This document shows, one piece after another, positions 1 through 5,204 of a stretch of DNA of 6,955 nt; position 1 is the stretch's first letter, and every line of letters starts with the position of its first letter. The notes below the pieces were generated by a model. That model saw only the letters and a list, made by a program, of their open reading frames with translations. It was not told where the DNA came from and ran no database searches. Both the position numbers and the translations under genes were made by a program. Location of the stretch: the NCBI GenBank assembly GCA_023396215.1, contig JAEWWW010000093.1, positions 1 to 6,955 on the forward strand, written 5' to 3'. This DNA is from Bacillota bacterium. GTDB taxonomy: Bacteria > Bacillota > Clostridia > Oscillospirales > Ruminococcaceae.

Positions 1-76
1 GTCGTTGACCGCCCCCCTTTTGGTGCTATGGCTATATGCAGATGATGACACCCACCTTGGCCCGCTCTGCAAACCC

Positions 77-100
77 GTAGGGGCGGATATTATTCGCCCG
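77..100 (+). repeat. REP-like hairpin repeat, copy 1
   Basis: A 24-base unit starts GTAGGGGCG, has eight variable bases, and ends TCGCCCG. Positions 81-89 and 91-99 pair as a 9-bp stem with one G-T wobble. The same frame with a different middle recurs at 2313-2336, and an inverted copy with 3 mismatches in 24 lies at 2272-2295. It is non-coding and lies downstream of the lipoprotein gene's stop codon. It resembles short palindromic repeats scattered between genes in clostridial genomes; that comparison is from memory. Confidence 0.65.
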
Positions 101-106
101 CTTATG

Positions 107-146
107 AAACCACCAGCCTCAGTGCGCCACCCTCCAAGAGGAGAAT
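107..146 (-). repeat. Degenerate composite repeat, inverted copy of 2138-2178
   Basis: This 40-base stretch reads AAACCACC, then a diverged middle, then CCACCC, TCCAAG and AGGAGAAT. The reverse complement of 2138-2178 reads AAACCACC, middle, CCACCCC, TCCAAGG and AGGGGAAT, so the two match at both ends and differ by small gaps inside. The copy here has lost most of its hairpin pairing. The rest of 1-223 has a short imperfect hairpin (194-208) without a T tract and two ACCATCTGT words (154-162, 173-181). I see no gene there. Confidence 0.5.
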
Positions 147-223
147 GCAAGGAACCATCTGTTGGAGCAAATACCATCTGTCCGTGCTTCTCAGGCAGCA
201 TACCTGCCCCTATATAAACCGCA

Positions 224-1906
224 TCAAAGGGTCATGTAATAGAGCATCCGCGCCGCCTCGTCCCAGCTCATGGTCTGGTTTTTCAGCAGGGTAAACAGTT
301 GGGGCACCCGGTCGCCAAAGGGCAAAAACTTATACAGCAGCGGGATGTTTGCGGCGCTGGGGGTGCTGCCGTCGATGCGGGTGGCGGGCTTGCCCGAGGA
401 AGCCAGCACGCGGCTGCTGATGGTCTTTGCAATCTGGTTCATATCGGCTGCGGTAAAACCCAGCCCGGTGCTGTAGATGGCGGCGATGCTGGTCAGGTCG
501 ATGCCCGCATAGTTGGTGGTTTCATAGTAGGTCACCGTCTTGGAGGGGTCCTCCCAATAGCGCCACAGGTAGCCGGTGCTGGTTTTGGTCACCTTGGTCA
601 TAAAGTAAGCGCAGGCCTTTTGCACGGTGGCGGCAAGCTGCTGGTCGCCCTCGGCCTTGGCAAAGGTGGCCATGGCTGCCACCAGCGGCAACTGCTGGTT
701 CCATGGAACAATGCTGCCGCCCCCCAGATGGGTCAGCGAATTGTCCATCTCCTTAAAGTATCCGGCGGGGTTCCAGTGGTGCTGCATCAGGGTATCGAAC
801 ATCAGCCGTATCTGCCGCCCATATTCGTCGGCCCTGGGGTAGCCCTCGGCCCTCATGGCGACATAGGCGTTCACCATCGGCTCAAGCACCAGCGCCGTGT
901 GTATCACGGTGGGCACGTTGGTGTTATCCACCAGCTTGTAGGATGCCGGAGCGGGCGGTGCAACCGGGTCGGAGGCAACCTCGGCGGTAACCACCCGCTT
1001 GCCCGGCAGCGGCGAACCGTAATAGGTCCAGTTGATTTCGCTTTCCACCCGTTTTTTCAGGGTGGCCAGCGTCACCCCTTTCAGGGTGTATTCGGTGGTT
1101 TTGTGCTTCACCTTCAGGTCAAAGCTTTCGCCGTTTACGTTGACGATTGCCACATAGGTCTGGTCGTTGGCCTGGCAGTGAAACAGCAGGCGCGCAATGA
1201 TGTTTCCGCTGGAGTCGGTCATGGGGTAAACCGCGCCGTTATACCGGCTGATAGAGCCCCAGAGGGGGTATGTATTGCCGTCCCACGCAACCCGCCCAAG
1301 GTTGTCGTCCCGCACAGCCAGCAGCGCGTCAAACATCTGGATAGAAGTCTCTAAAAACTGCCGGTCGCCGGTGGCGCGGTAGGCGTAATCCAGCCCTTCC
1401 AGAACCCACGAAACCTTCCATCCAAGGTGGGCCTGCCCGGGGGTGTCATAGCTGTAGTTGGTAACGGTGTTGGTCCAGCTGCCGGTCACAGGGTAGATAT
1501 ATTTATGCTGGGGCGGCCCGGCCTTAAAGCCGTCGTACACCAGCTTTTTCAGTTTTTCTATGTAGGGGTCGGGGGCGGGCGGCTGGGTTTCAGGTGGCTC
1601 GCTGGCCGAAGAGGAGGAAGCAGGGGGAGGGGCAGAGGTTCCGCTGCTCTGCACAGCGGAGGAGCCGGACTGCGGCTTAGAGGAACCGGAACCTGACGAA
1701 GAAGACGGCCCCGAAGAGCCGGAAGACGAAGAAGGCGGGGGCGTTTCCTCCTGTGAAGAAGAGCTGGAGGACTTCGGCGGGTCAACCTCGGGCGCCGAAG
1801 CGGAGGAGGAAGAATCCGGGGAGGATGGCCCCGTCTCTGCCGGTTGGGGGGTGCCGCAGCCGGTCAGCGCCAGCAGACAGAGCAAGACGAAGAAGGTTTT
1901 TTTCAT
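224..1906 (-). CDS. Secreted lipoprotein, Ser/Pro-rich tether plus large helical domain (possible six-hairpin-type carbohydrate-active protein)
   Basis: This 560-residue protein has a lipoprotein signal: MKK, a hydrophobic stretch (5-14) and lipobox L14-T15-G16-C17. It should be exported, lipidated on Cys17 and held on the outer face of the membrane. Residues about 23-113 are almost only Ser, Pro, Gly, Thr, Ala and acidic residues, a flexible spacer through the wall. Residues about 114-560 form a folded domain with paired amphipathic helices (164-200, 333-375, 402-440, 467-500) separated by aromatic loops rich in W, Y, H, D and E. Such a pattern is typical of (alpha/alpha) toroid glycosidases, lyases and epimerases; a beta-rich insert lies near 235-310. 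I cannot name a family or catalytic residues. The start is supported by AGGAAAGGGA at 1915-1924, eight bases before ATG. The gene stands alone on this strand, and no clear terminator follows its TGA. Confidence 0.88.
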   Translation of the reverse strand: MKKTFFVLLCLLALTGCGTPQPAETGPSSPDSSSSASAPEVDPPKSSSSSSQEETPPPSSSSGSSGPSSSSGSGSSKPQSGSSAVQSSGTSAPPPASSSSASEPPETQPPAPDPYIEKLKKLVYDGFKAGPPQHKYIYPVTGSWTNTVTNYSYDTPGQAHLGWKVSWVLEGLDYAYRATGDRQFLETSIQMFDALLAVRDDNLGRVAWDGNTYPLWGSISRYNGAVYPMTDSSGNIIARLLFHCQANDQTYVAIVNVNGESFDLKVKHKTTEYTLKGVTLATLKKRVESEINWTYYGSPLPGKRVVTAEVASDPVAPPAPASYKLVDNTNVPTVIHTALVLEPMVNAYVAMRAEGYPRADEYGRQIRLMFDTLMQHHWNPAGYFKEMDNSLTHLGGGSIVPWNQQLPLVAAMATFAKAEGDQQLAATVQKACAYFMTKVTKTSTGYLWRYWEDPSKTVTYYETTNYAGIDLTSIAAIYSTGLGFTAADMNQIAKTISSRVLASSGKPATRIDGSTPSAANIPLLYKFLPFGDRVPQLFTLLKNQTMSWDEAARMLYYMTL

Positions 1907-1981
1907 GGTTTAGGTCCCTTTCCTGTTGTTGTCTGTCACCGCCCGGCTGTCAATCCAGATATTATATGAACTTACCAGCTA

Positions 1982-2011
1982 ATTTTAGCATTATGTATTC
2001 CTACGATTCAA
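1982..2011 (-). promoter_or_regulatory. Predicted sigma-A promoter of the lipoprotein gene
   Basis: On the minus strand TTGAAT (2006-2011, 4 of 6 to consensus) is followed after 18 bases by TAAAAT (1982-1987, 5 of 6). The -10 is preceded by TGC, an extended -10 motif. Transcription would start near 1975, leaving a leader of about 70 bases. A perfect TATAAT also lies at 1961-1966 on this strand, but without a matching -35. An AT-rich island (about 1960-2100) in GC-rich surroundings supports a promoter here. Confidence 0.6.
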
Positions 2012-2012
2012 C

Positions 2013-2054
2013 AAAATTGGTGGTAATTACCAACAGTTTTACATGTAAAAACTG
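2013..2054. promoter_or_regulatory. Two tandem palindromes upstream of the lipoprotein promoter (candidate operators)
   Basis: TGGTAATTACCA (2021-2032) is a perfect 12-bp palindrome; extended to 2013-2040 the dyad pairs at 12 of 14 positions. TTTTACATGTAAAA (2037-2050) is a perfect 14-bp palindrome, and with one bulged A it extends through CAG/CTG to 2034-2054. Their centres are 17 bp apart. They lie directly upstream of the predicted -35 box, at roughly -50 and -68, a position more usual for an activator than a repressor. The binding protein is unknown. Confidence 0.5.
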
Positions 2055-2137
2055 GATGTATTACAGGGGAATTTTACCAGAACGCAATCTGTAGAAAAGG
2101 ATTTTGACATGCAGGCCACCCTTGCTCACGTATCATT

Positions 2138-2178
2138 ATTCCCCTCCTTGGAGGGGTGGCCGAAGGCCGGGGTGGTTT
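2138..2178 (+). repeat. Composite hairpin repeat (CCCCTCC-TT-GGAGGGG unit)
   Basis: CCCCTCC (2141-2147), a TT loop and GGAGGGG (2150-2156) form a perfect 7-bp stem. GGCC-GAA-GGCC (2158-2168) makes a second small hairpin, followed by GGGGTGGTTT. A diverged copy in the opposite orientation lies at 107-146. A partial copy sharing the 15-mer CCTCCTTGGAGGGGT (2143-2157) is at 2231-2245, and a weak one is at 3617-3635. It is non-coding and consistent with a REP-type interspersed repeat. Confidence 0.65.
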
Positions 2179-2230
2179 TTAAGGTGCTGGCTGACGCAGG
2201 CATTGCCCTTACGGATGGGCTATTCCAGTT

Positions 2231-2245
2231 CCTCCTTGGAGGGGT
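2231..2245 (+). repeat. Partial copy of the CCTCC-TT-GGAGG repeat
   Basis: This is the 15-mer CCTCCTTGGAGGGGT, identical to 2143-2157, with a 5-bp stem around TT. It lies 88 bases after the fuller copy and just before the inverted GTAGGGGCG-type unit at 2272-2295. Confidence 0.6.
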
Positions 2246-2271
2246 AATGCGCAGCGCCCGGTAGTTTGCAG

Positions 2272-2295
2272 ACGGGCGGATAATATCCACCCCCA
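2272..2295 (-). repeat. REP-like hairpin repeat, copy 2 (inverted relative to 77-100)
   Basis: Read on this strand, the unit matches the reverse complement of 77-100 at 21 of 24 positions, including the central ATAATATCC. The stem keeps GGATA against TATCC. Together with 2138-2178 it mirrors the order of the two units at 77-146, on the other side of the lipoprotein gene. Confidence 0.6.
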
Positions 2296-2312
2296 CAACC
2301 GTTCGACGGGGT

Positions 2313-2336
2313 GTAGGGGCGACCTGCGGTCGCCCG
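2313..2336 (+). repeat. REP-like hairpin repeat, copy 3, perfect stem
   Basis: GTAGGGGCG, then ACCTGCGG, then TCGCCCG. GGGCGACC (2317-2324) and GGTCGCCC (2328-2335) pair perfectly over 8 bp around a TGC loop. The outer bases are identical to 77-100, while the inner bases differ but still pair. No T tract follows, so it is not a typical intrinsic terminator. Confidence 0.65.
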
Positions 2337-2375
2337 GGGGTTATGCAAGGGACTGACGCAGGTAAAGACTATCCC

Positions 2376-2432
2376 CCTGCGGGCTTACAGGGAAGAGAAA
2401 ATTCTCCTCACTGGATGGGTGTTGCCCGCAGG
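2376..2432. repeat. Long-range inverted repeat with an internal hairpin
   Basis: CCTGCGGGC (2376-2384) is the exact reverse complement of GCCCGCAGG (2424-2432). Within the 39-base interval, GAGAA (2395-2399) and TTCTC (2402-2406) form a second hairpin with an AA loop. As RNA this would be a 9-bp closing stem around a small internal stem. It may be a repeat remnant or a structured leader for the gene at 2566. No known riboswitch was recognised. Confidence 0.4.
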
Positions 2433-2473
2433 CGCCGGGGTGGCCTAAGCAGCAGCCTCTGCCATAAGCTTTA

Positions 2474-2507
2474 ATTATCCCGCGCCGCTTCGCAGCCACG
2501 GGATAAT
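2474..2507. promoter_or_regulatory. 9-bp inverted repeat upstream of the propeller-like gene (possible operator or leader hairpin)
   Basis: ATTATCCCG (2474-2482) and CGGGATAAT (2499-2507) are exact reverse complements separated by 16 bases. The right arm contains GATAAT, 5 of 6 to a -10 box, but no suitable -35 lies upstream, so I do not call a promoter. The element ends 58 bases before the ATG at 2566, where either an operator or a leader hairpin would be plausible. Confidence 0.4.
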
Positions 2508-2565
2508 AATGCACCCACCCCGCTGCATAGAATGAAACATCAACACAAGGGCCGGAGGTTAAGAG

Positions 2566-3393
2566 ATGGGCGGATTAAGGGTTCTTTACGAGGGTGCGGT
2601 AATCGGTACCGGCGGCAGCCTGCTGACCGGCCTTGCATTTGACGGGCGGTATCTCTACAGCAGCGCCCCGGCCGAAAAAACGGTTTACAGGCTGGATGAA
2701 AACGGTGCGGTGATACAAAAATTCCAGACCGAGCGCAGCTATGTGGGCCTCTGCTATGACGGCATCAACCGGTGCTTTTGGGCCATCACCCGGGAAAGCC
2801 CCCTCTATATCTTCCGGGTCACCCCCCAGTTTGAGGAGTTTGACCGGGTGCGCATCACCGGGTGCGTCACCGACCAGCTTCGCGCGCTGGATATCGATAC
2901 CGGCAGGGGCAGCCTGCTGGTGCTGGCAGGGGAGCAGATTCTGACCCTCTCGCTTTCGGGCGAGGTAACCCATACCCTTCCTGTGTCCTCCGCCACCAAG
3001 GATTTTTGCTGCTTTGGCGAGTACCTGCTGCTGGGCGGCGCGGGGCTTGAGATACACAAGAACCGGCAGGGGCCGGTGGAAAGCCTCGGCCTGCCTGCCA
3101 ACCTGCAGGTGGCGGGGGTCTCGGTGCTTTACCACTCGGCCGACCGGATGGTCTGCACCATGCTTTGTACCCGGAGCCACCGCTACAACAGCCTGCTGCA
3201 GACGGTGATAGAGCCCCAGAAGCCCTTCGAGCGGCCGCAGGCGAGCGGGGTGCATACCGCCCTTATCCACCCAACCTGCGCCGACTGCCCGGTGCAGGGC
3301 TCGGTCAGCGTCGGCCTAGCGGCCCTTTCCGGGGTGCTGGAGCAGCTATTGGCGGCGCTGATGCAGAGCGGCGCACCCCCTTACGAGGAGTAG
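2566..3393 (+). CDS. Uncharacterised cytoplasmic propeller-like protein
   Basis: I do not recognise this 275-residue protein. It has no signal peptide or membrane segment. Residues 20-165 show recurring beta-strand units of about 35-45 residues: LTGLAFDGRYLYSS (20-33) with VYRLDENGAVI (40-50), VGLCYDGINRCFWAI (60-74), LRALDIDTGRGSLLVLAG (105-122), then FCCFGEYLLLGG (147-158). This 'hydrophobic-DG-x-hydrophobic-tyrosine/tryptophan' rhythm is characteristic of beta-propeller blades, yet only about four are visible, fewer than the usual six or seven. The tail contains C238-x-x-C241 and a hydrophobic helix (about 247-266), VSVGLAALSGVLEQLLAALM, possibly for oligomerisation. GGAGG at 2554-2558, seven bases before ATG, fixes the start. 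No partner gene adjoins it: an inverted-repeat region precedes it and a terminator lies about 240 bases after the stop. A protein-binding or scaffolding role is only a guess. Confidence 0.85.
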   Translation: MGGLRVLYEGAVIGTGGSLLTGLAFDGRYLYSSAPAEKTVYRLDENGAVIQKFQTERSYVGLCYDGINRCFWAITRESPLYIFRVTPQFEEFDRVRITGCVTDQLRALDIDTGRGSLLVLAGEQILTLSLSGEVTHTLPVSSATKDFCCFGEYLLLGGAGLEIHKNRQGPVESLGLPANLQVAGVSVLYHSADRMVCTMLCTRSHRYNSLLQTVIEPQKPFERPQASGVHTALIHPTCADCPVQGSVSVGLAALSGVLEQLLAALMQSGAPPYEE

Positions 3394-3635
3394 GCGTTTC
3401 ACCTGAGGGCATTCTGAAAACTCCAAGCTGTTGGCAAGTTCTACTGAAAGCAGCCTTTGCCGGGTTAAAAATGCTGGGAATACATGAAGTGTTCCTTTGT
3501 TCTTTGCCTCACACCCACCTGTTTTCAGCGAAATTCCCCCTCAGTTTTCCATTTTCAGAAACACCCTGAAACCGCGCTGCGGCTTTTATGGTTCTGATTT
3601 TGAGCAGGACGCGAAGTCCCCTTTGTGGAGGGGGT
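3394..3635. other. Gene-free stretch after the propeller-like gene
   Basis: About 240 bases between the stop codon and the terminator hairpin contain no credible gene. Small inverted repeats are present: TTTCAG/CTGAAA (3553-3571) and CCGC/GCGG (3572-3582, followed by CTTTT). Positions 3617-3635 resemble the CCCCTCC/GGAGGGG repeat seen at 2141-2156, in a diverged form. Open frames crossing this region are continuations of shadow frames from the neighbouring genes. Confidence 0.6.
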
Positions 3636-3661
3636 AAAAGGCGGTATGCCCGCCTTTTTTT
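3636..3661 (+). terminator. Intrinsic terminator
   Basis: AAAAGGCGG (3636-3644) pairs with CCGCCTTTT (3650-3658) around a 5-base loop, and the T run continues to 3661 (seven T in all). It would end plus-strand transcripts from the propeller-like gene and insulate the aminotransferase promoter beginning at 3680. The A run on the left is only four long, so activity in the reverse direction should be weaker. Confidence 0.8.
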
Positions 3662-3679
3662 GCGCCGCGGCGGGTAGAC

Positions 3680-3708
3680 TTGTCTTTCCGCGGTTGCCGC
3701 CATAAAAT
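3680..3708 (+). promoter_or_regulatory. Predicted sigma-A promoter of the aminotransferase gene
   Basis: TTGTCT (3680-3685, 4 of 6) and TAAAAT (3703-3708, 5 of 6) are separated by exactly 17 bases. They lie just after the terminator at 3636-3661. Transcription would begin near 3715, giving a leader of roughly 140 bases before the ATG at 3858. I recognised no riboswitch or attenuator in that leader. Confidence 0.55.
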
Positions 3709-3857
3709 AACCGGCGGCCTCATTAATTGCGCCTTTACAGGGAAAGATAGCCATAACGCGCCGATGCCGGCAAAGCGCCGCATGCCTCATCCCGCCAAAG
3801 CAAAGCCGGGCCTTTTCTGCCATGGCTTCATATTACATTTCACACCGGGGGTGGCTT

Positions 3858-5039
3858 ATGAATATTCCGTTCTCTCCGCCGCATATCACCGAAGAAGACA
3901 TTGCCGAGGTGGCGGCTGTTCTGCGCTCAGGCTGGATTACCACCGGGCCCAAAACAGCCGAGCTGGAGCAGCAGCTATCGCAGTTTTGCCGGGGGCAGGG
4001 GGTAGCCTGCCTCAACTCGGCCACCGCCGGTCTGGAGCTTACCCTGCGGCTGCTGGAGATTGGCCCTGGCGACGAGGTTATCACCAGCGCCTACACCTAC
4101 ACCGCGACGGCCGCGGTGGTGCTGCACACCGGCGCCACGCCGGTGCTGGTGGACGTTGCCCCCGGCAGCTATCTCATTGACCCCGAGCGGGTGGCGCGGG
4201 CCATCACCCCCCGCACCAAGGCCATCATCGCGGTGGACGTCGCCGGGGTCATGTGCGACTACCCGGCCCTGCTGGCGGTTGCAGAAGCGGCGGCTTTTAC
4301 CCCCAAGGGGCGGCTGCAGGAGGCGCTGGGCCGGCCGGCGGTGATTGCCGACGCGGCCCATTCGCTGGGGGCGCTGCTGGGGGATGTACCCAGCGGCTGC
4401 GCTGCCGATTTCAGCTGCTTTTCCTTTCACGCGGTAAAAAACCTCACCACCGCCGAGGGCGGGGCAGTCACATGGCGGCCGGTGCCCGGGGTGGATAACA
4501 GCGAAATCAGCCGCCTGTTCCGGCTTTACAGCCTGCACGGGCAGAGCAAGGACGCCCTTGCGAAAAGCCGGGCCGGAGGGTGGGAATACGACATCCTGAT
4601 ACCGGGCTACAAATGTAACCTTACCGACGTGCTGGCGGCGCTGGGGGGTTCCCAGATGCGGCGGTATTACGCCATGCTCTCCCGCAGGCGGGAGCTGGTC
4701 AGCCGCTACGACACGCTGCTGGGGGGCAGGGTGGAGAGCCTCAGGCATTGGGGAGAGGGCTACATTTCCTCCTGCCATCTGTATATCGCGCGGGTCGAGC
4801 CGGCACGGCGGGGCCATATCATCGAGCAGCTTGCCCGCCGGGGGGTGGCCGCCAACGTGCATTACAAGCCGCTGCCGATGCTCACCGCCTACCGTCTGCT
4901 GGGCTACCGCCAGCAGGATTTCCCTCACAGCCTCGAGCGGTATGAGGGGGCTCTTTCGCTGCCGCTGCACACCCTGCTCACCGACCCTCAGGTGGATTAT
5001 ATCTCCCGCAGCCTGCTGGATATTATCGGCCTTTCGTGA
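3858..5039 (+). CDS. DegT/DnrJ/EryC1/StrS-family PLP-dependent (nucleotide-sugar) aminotransferase
   Basis: This 393-residue protein is of typical family length. These enzymes use PLP and usually glutamate to convert a keto group on a nucleotide-linked sugar into an amine; PseC, ArnB and PglE are relatives. The start resembles ArnB/PseC: PFSPPHITEEDIAEV, then SGWITTGPKT. Phosphate-binding S54-A-T56, GDEVIT (71-76), cofactor Asp165 in IADAAHSLGA, and Schiff-base Lys194 in SFHAVKNLTTAEGGA are all present, with GYKCNLTDVLAALG (250-263) and VHYKPLP (334-340) at the active-site end. An extra segment, FTPKGRLQEALGR (147-159), precedes the Asp strand. The exact sugar cannot be read from sequence. 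I prefer ATG 3858, preceded by GGGGGTG (3847-3853), over the in-frame ATG at 3822, which lacks a binding site and adds residues outside the family consensus. The downstream murJ suggests synthesis of a surface polymer. Confidence 0.92.
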   Translation: MNIPFSPPHITEEDIAEVAAVLRSGWITTGPKTAELEQQLSQFCRGQGVACLNSATAGLELTLRLLEIGPGDEVITSAYTYTATAAVVLHTGATPVLVDVAPGSYLIDPERVARAITPRTKAIIAVDVAGVMCDYPALLAVAEAAAFTPKGRLQEALGRPAVIADAAHSLGALLGDVPSGCAADFSCFSFHAVKNLTTAEGGAVTWRPVPGVDNSEISRLFRLYSLHGQSKDALAKSRAGGWEYDILIPGYKCNLTDVLAALGGSQMRRYYAMLSRRRELVSRYDTLLGGRVESLRHWGEGYISSCHLYIARVEPARRGHIIEQLARRGVAANVHYKPLPMLTAYRLLGYRQQDFPHSLERYEGALSLPLHTLLTDPQVDYISRSLLDIIGLS

Positions 5040-5059
5040 GGCGACAGGCACAGGCGAAT

Positions 5060-5078
5060 AAAAAAGCCGCCCGGCGGC
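5060..5078 (-). terminator. Terminator-like hairpin oriented to the minus strand
   Basis: On the minus strand GCCGC, a CGG loop and GCGGC (5066-5078) are followed at once by six T (5060-5065), then ATT. In the plus direction the stem is followed by AGGTTTAAC, so it would be a poor terminator for the aminotransferase gene lying to its left. No minus-strand gene that would use it is visible to its right. Confidence 0.5.
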
Positions 5079-5097
5079 AGGTTTAACAACAGTTCTA

Positions 5098-5126
5098 TGG
5101 ACTTACCCGCACGGGTATGGTAAAAT
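5098..5126 (+). promoter_or_regulatory. Predicted murJ promoter with a dyad in its spacer
   Basis: TGGACT (5098-5103, 4 of 6) and TAAAAT (5121-5126, 5 of 6) are 17 bases apart, with TGG forming an extended -10. The spacer holds TACCCG-CA-CGGGTA (5104-5117), a perfect dyad with 6-bp arms running directly from the -35 box to three bases before the -10. A protein binding here would cover the promoter. The predicted start near 5133 leaves a leader of about 70 bases. murJ may therefore be transcribed both from here and by read-through from the aminotransferase gene. Confidence 0.55.
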
Positions 5127-5204
5127 ATCCAAAGCGATGCGGTGAGGGCGGCACACCCGGCGGCGCCCGCGGCGTGACAGGCATCATCCTTGCTGGAGGC
5201 AACA

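Larger units (their letters stand above)
1907..2565. other. Divergent intergenic region without genes, rich in inverted repeats
   Basis: This 659-base gap separates the minus-strand lipoprotein gene from the plus-strand propeller-like gene. Its left third is AT-rich and carries the lipoprotein promoter and dyads. From about 2138 it becomes GC-rich and consists largely of hairpin-forming units, listed separately. No open frame in it has a believable ribosome binding site or protein-like composition. I found no convincing plus-strand promoter for the gene at 2566. Confidence 0.7.

Noticed and set aside
5..217. 70-codon open frame at the left edge
   Set aside because: It passes through hairpin repeats, has no ribosome binding site, and its composition reflects the repeats.
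299..1354. 351-codon open frame antisense to the lipoprotein gene
   Set aside because: It is rich in Gly, His and Gln with no recognisable motif and no ribosome binding site. Such frames arise opposite GC-rich coding sequence, and the other strand has a clear lipobox and start signal.
1590..1850. Purine-rich low-complexity stretch as a possible simple-sequence or phase-variable repeat
   Set aside because: It encodes the Ser/Pro linker with mixed serine codons and has no fixed repeat unit long enough to suggest slippage.
2104..2136. Plus-strand promoter: perfect TTGACA at 2104-2109 with TATCAT at 2131-2136
   Set aside because: The 21-base spacer is too long, no better -10 lies at 16-18 bases, and repeats separate it from the gene at 2566 by more than 400 bases.
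2190..2201. GCTGACGCAGGC shared with the inverted strand of the murJ terminator (6780-6791), and a 10-base match at 2353-2362
   Set aside because: A few chance 12-base matches are expected in a window of this size, and no extended similarity surrounds them.
2575..3270. 231-codon minus-strand open frame opposite the propeller-like gene
   Set aside because: It has no binding site and shadow-like composition, while the plus-strand frame has GGAGG at correct spacing.
3509..3823. 104-codon minus-strand open frame over the terminator and aminotransferase promoter region
   Set aside because: It runs through the terminator hairpin and promoter, has no protein-like pattern, and is rich in Arg and Lys from repeat sequence.
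3822..3857. Upstream ATG at 3822 as the aminotransferase start
   Set aside because: It has no binding site, adds 12 residues not seen at family N-termini, and the ATG at 3858 is preceded by GGGGGTG.
3975..5051. 358-codon open frame antisense to the aminotransferase gene
   Set aside because: The plus strand encodes an unmistakable DegT-family enzyme with all active-site motifs. The antisense product is Gly/His/Arg/Pro-rich and lacks family features.
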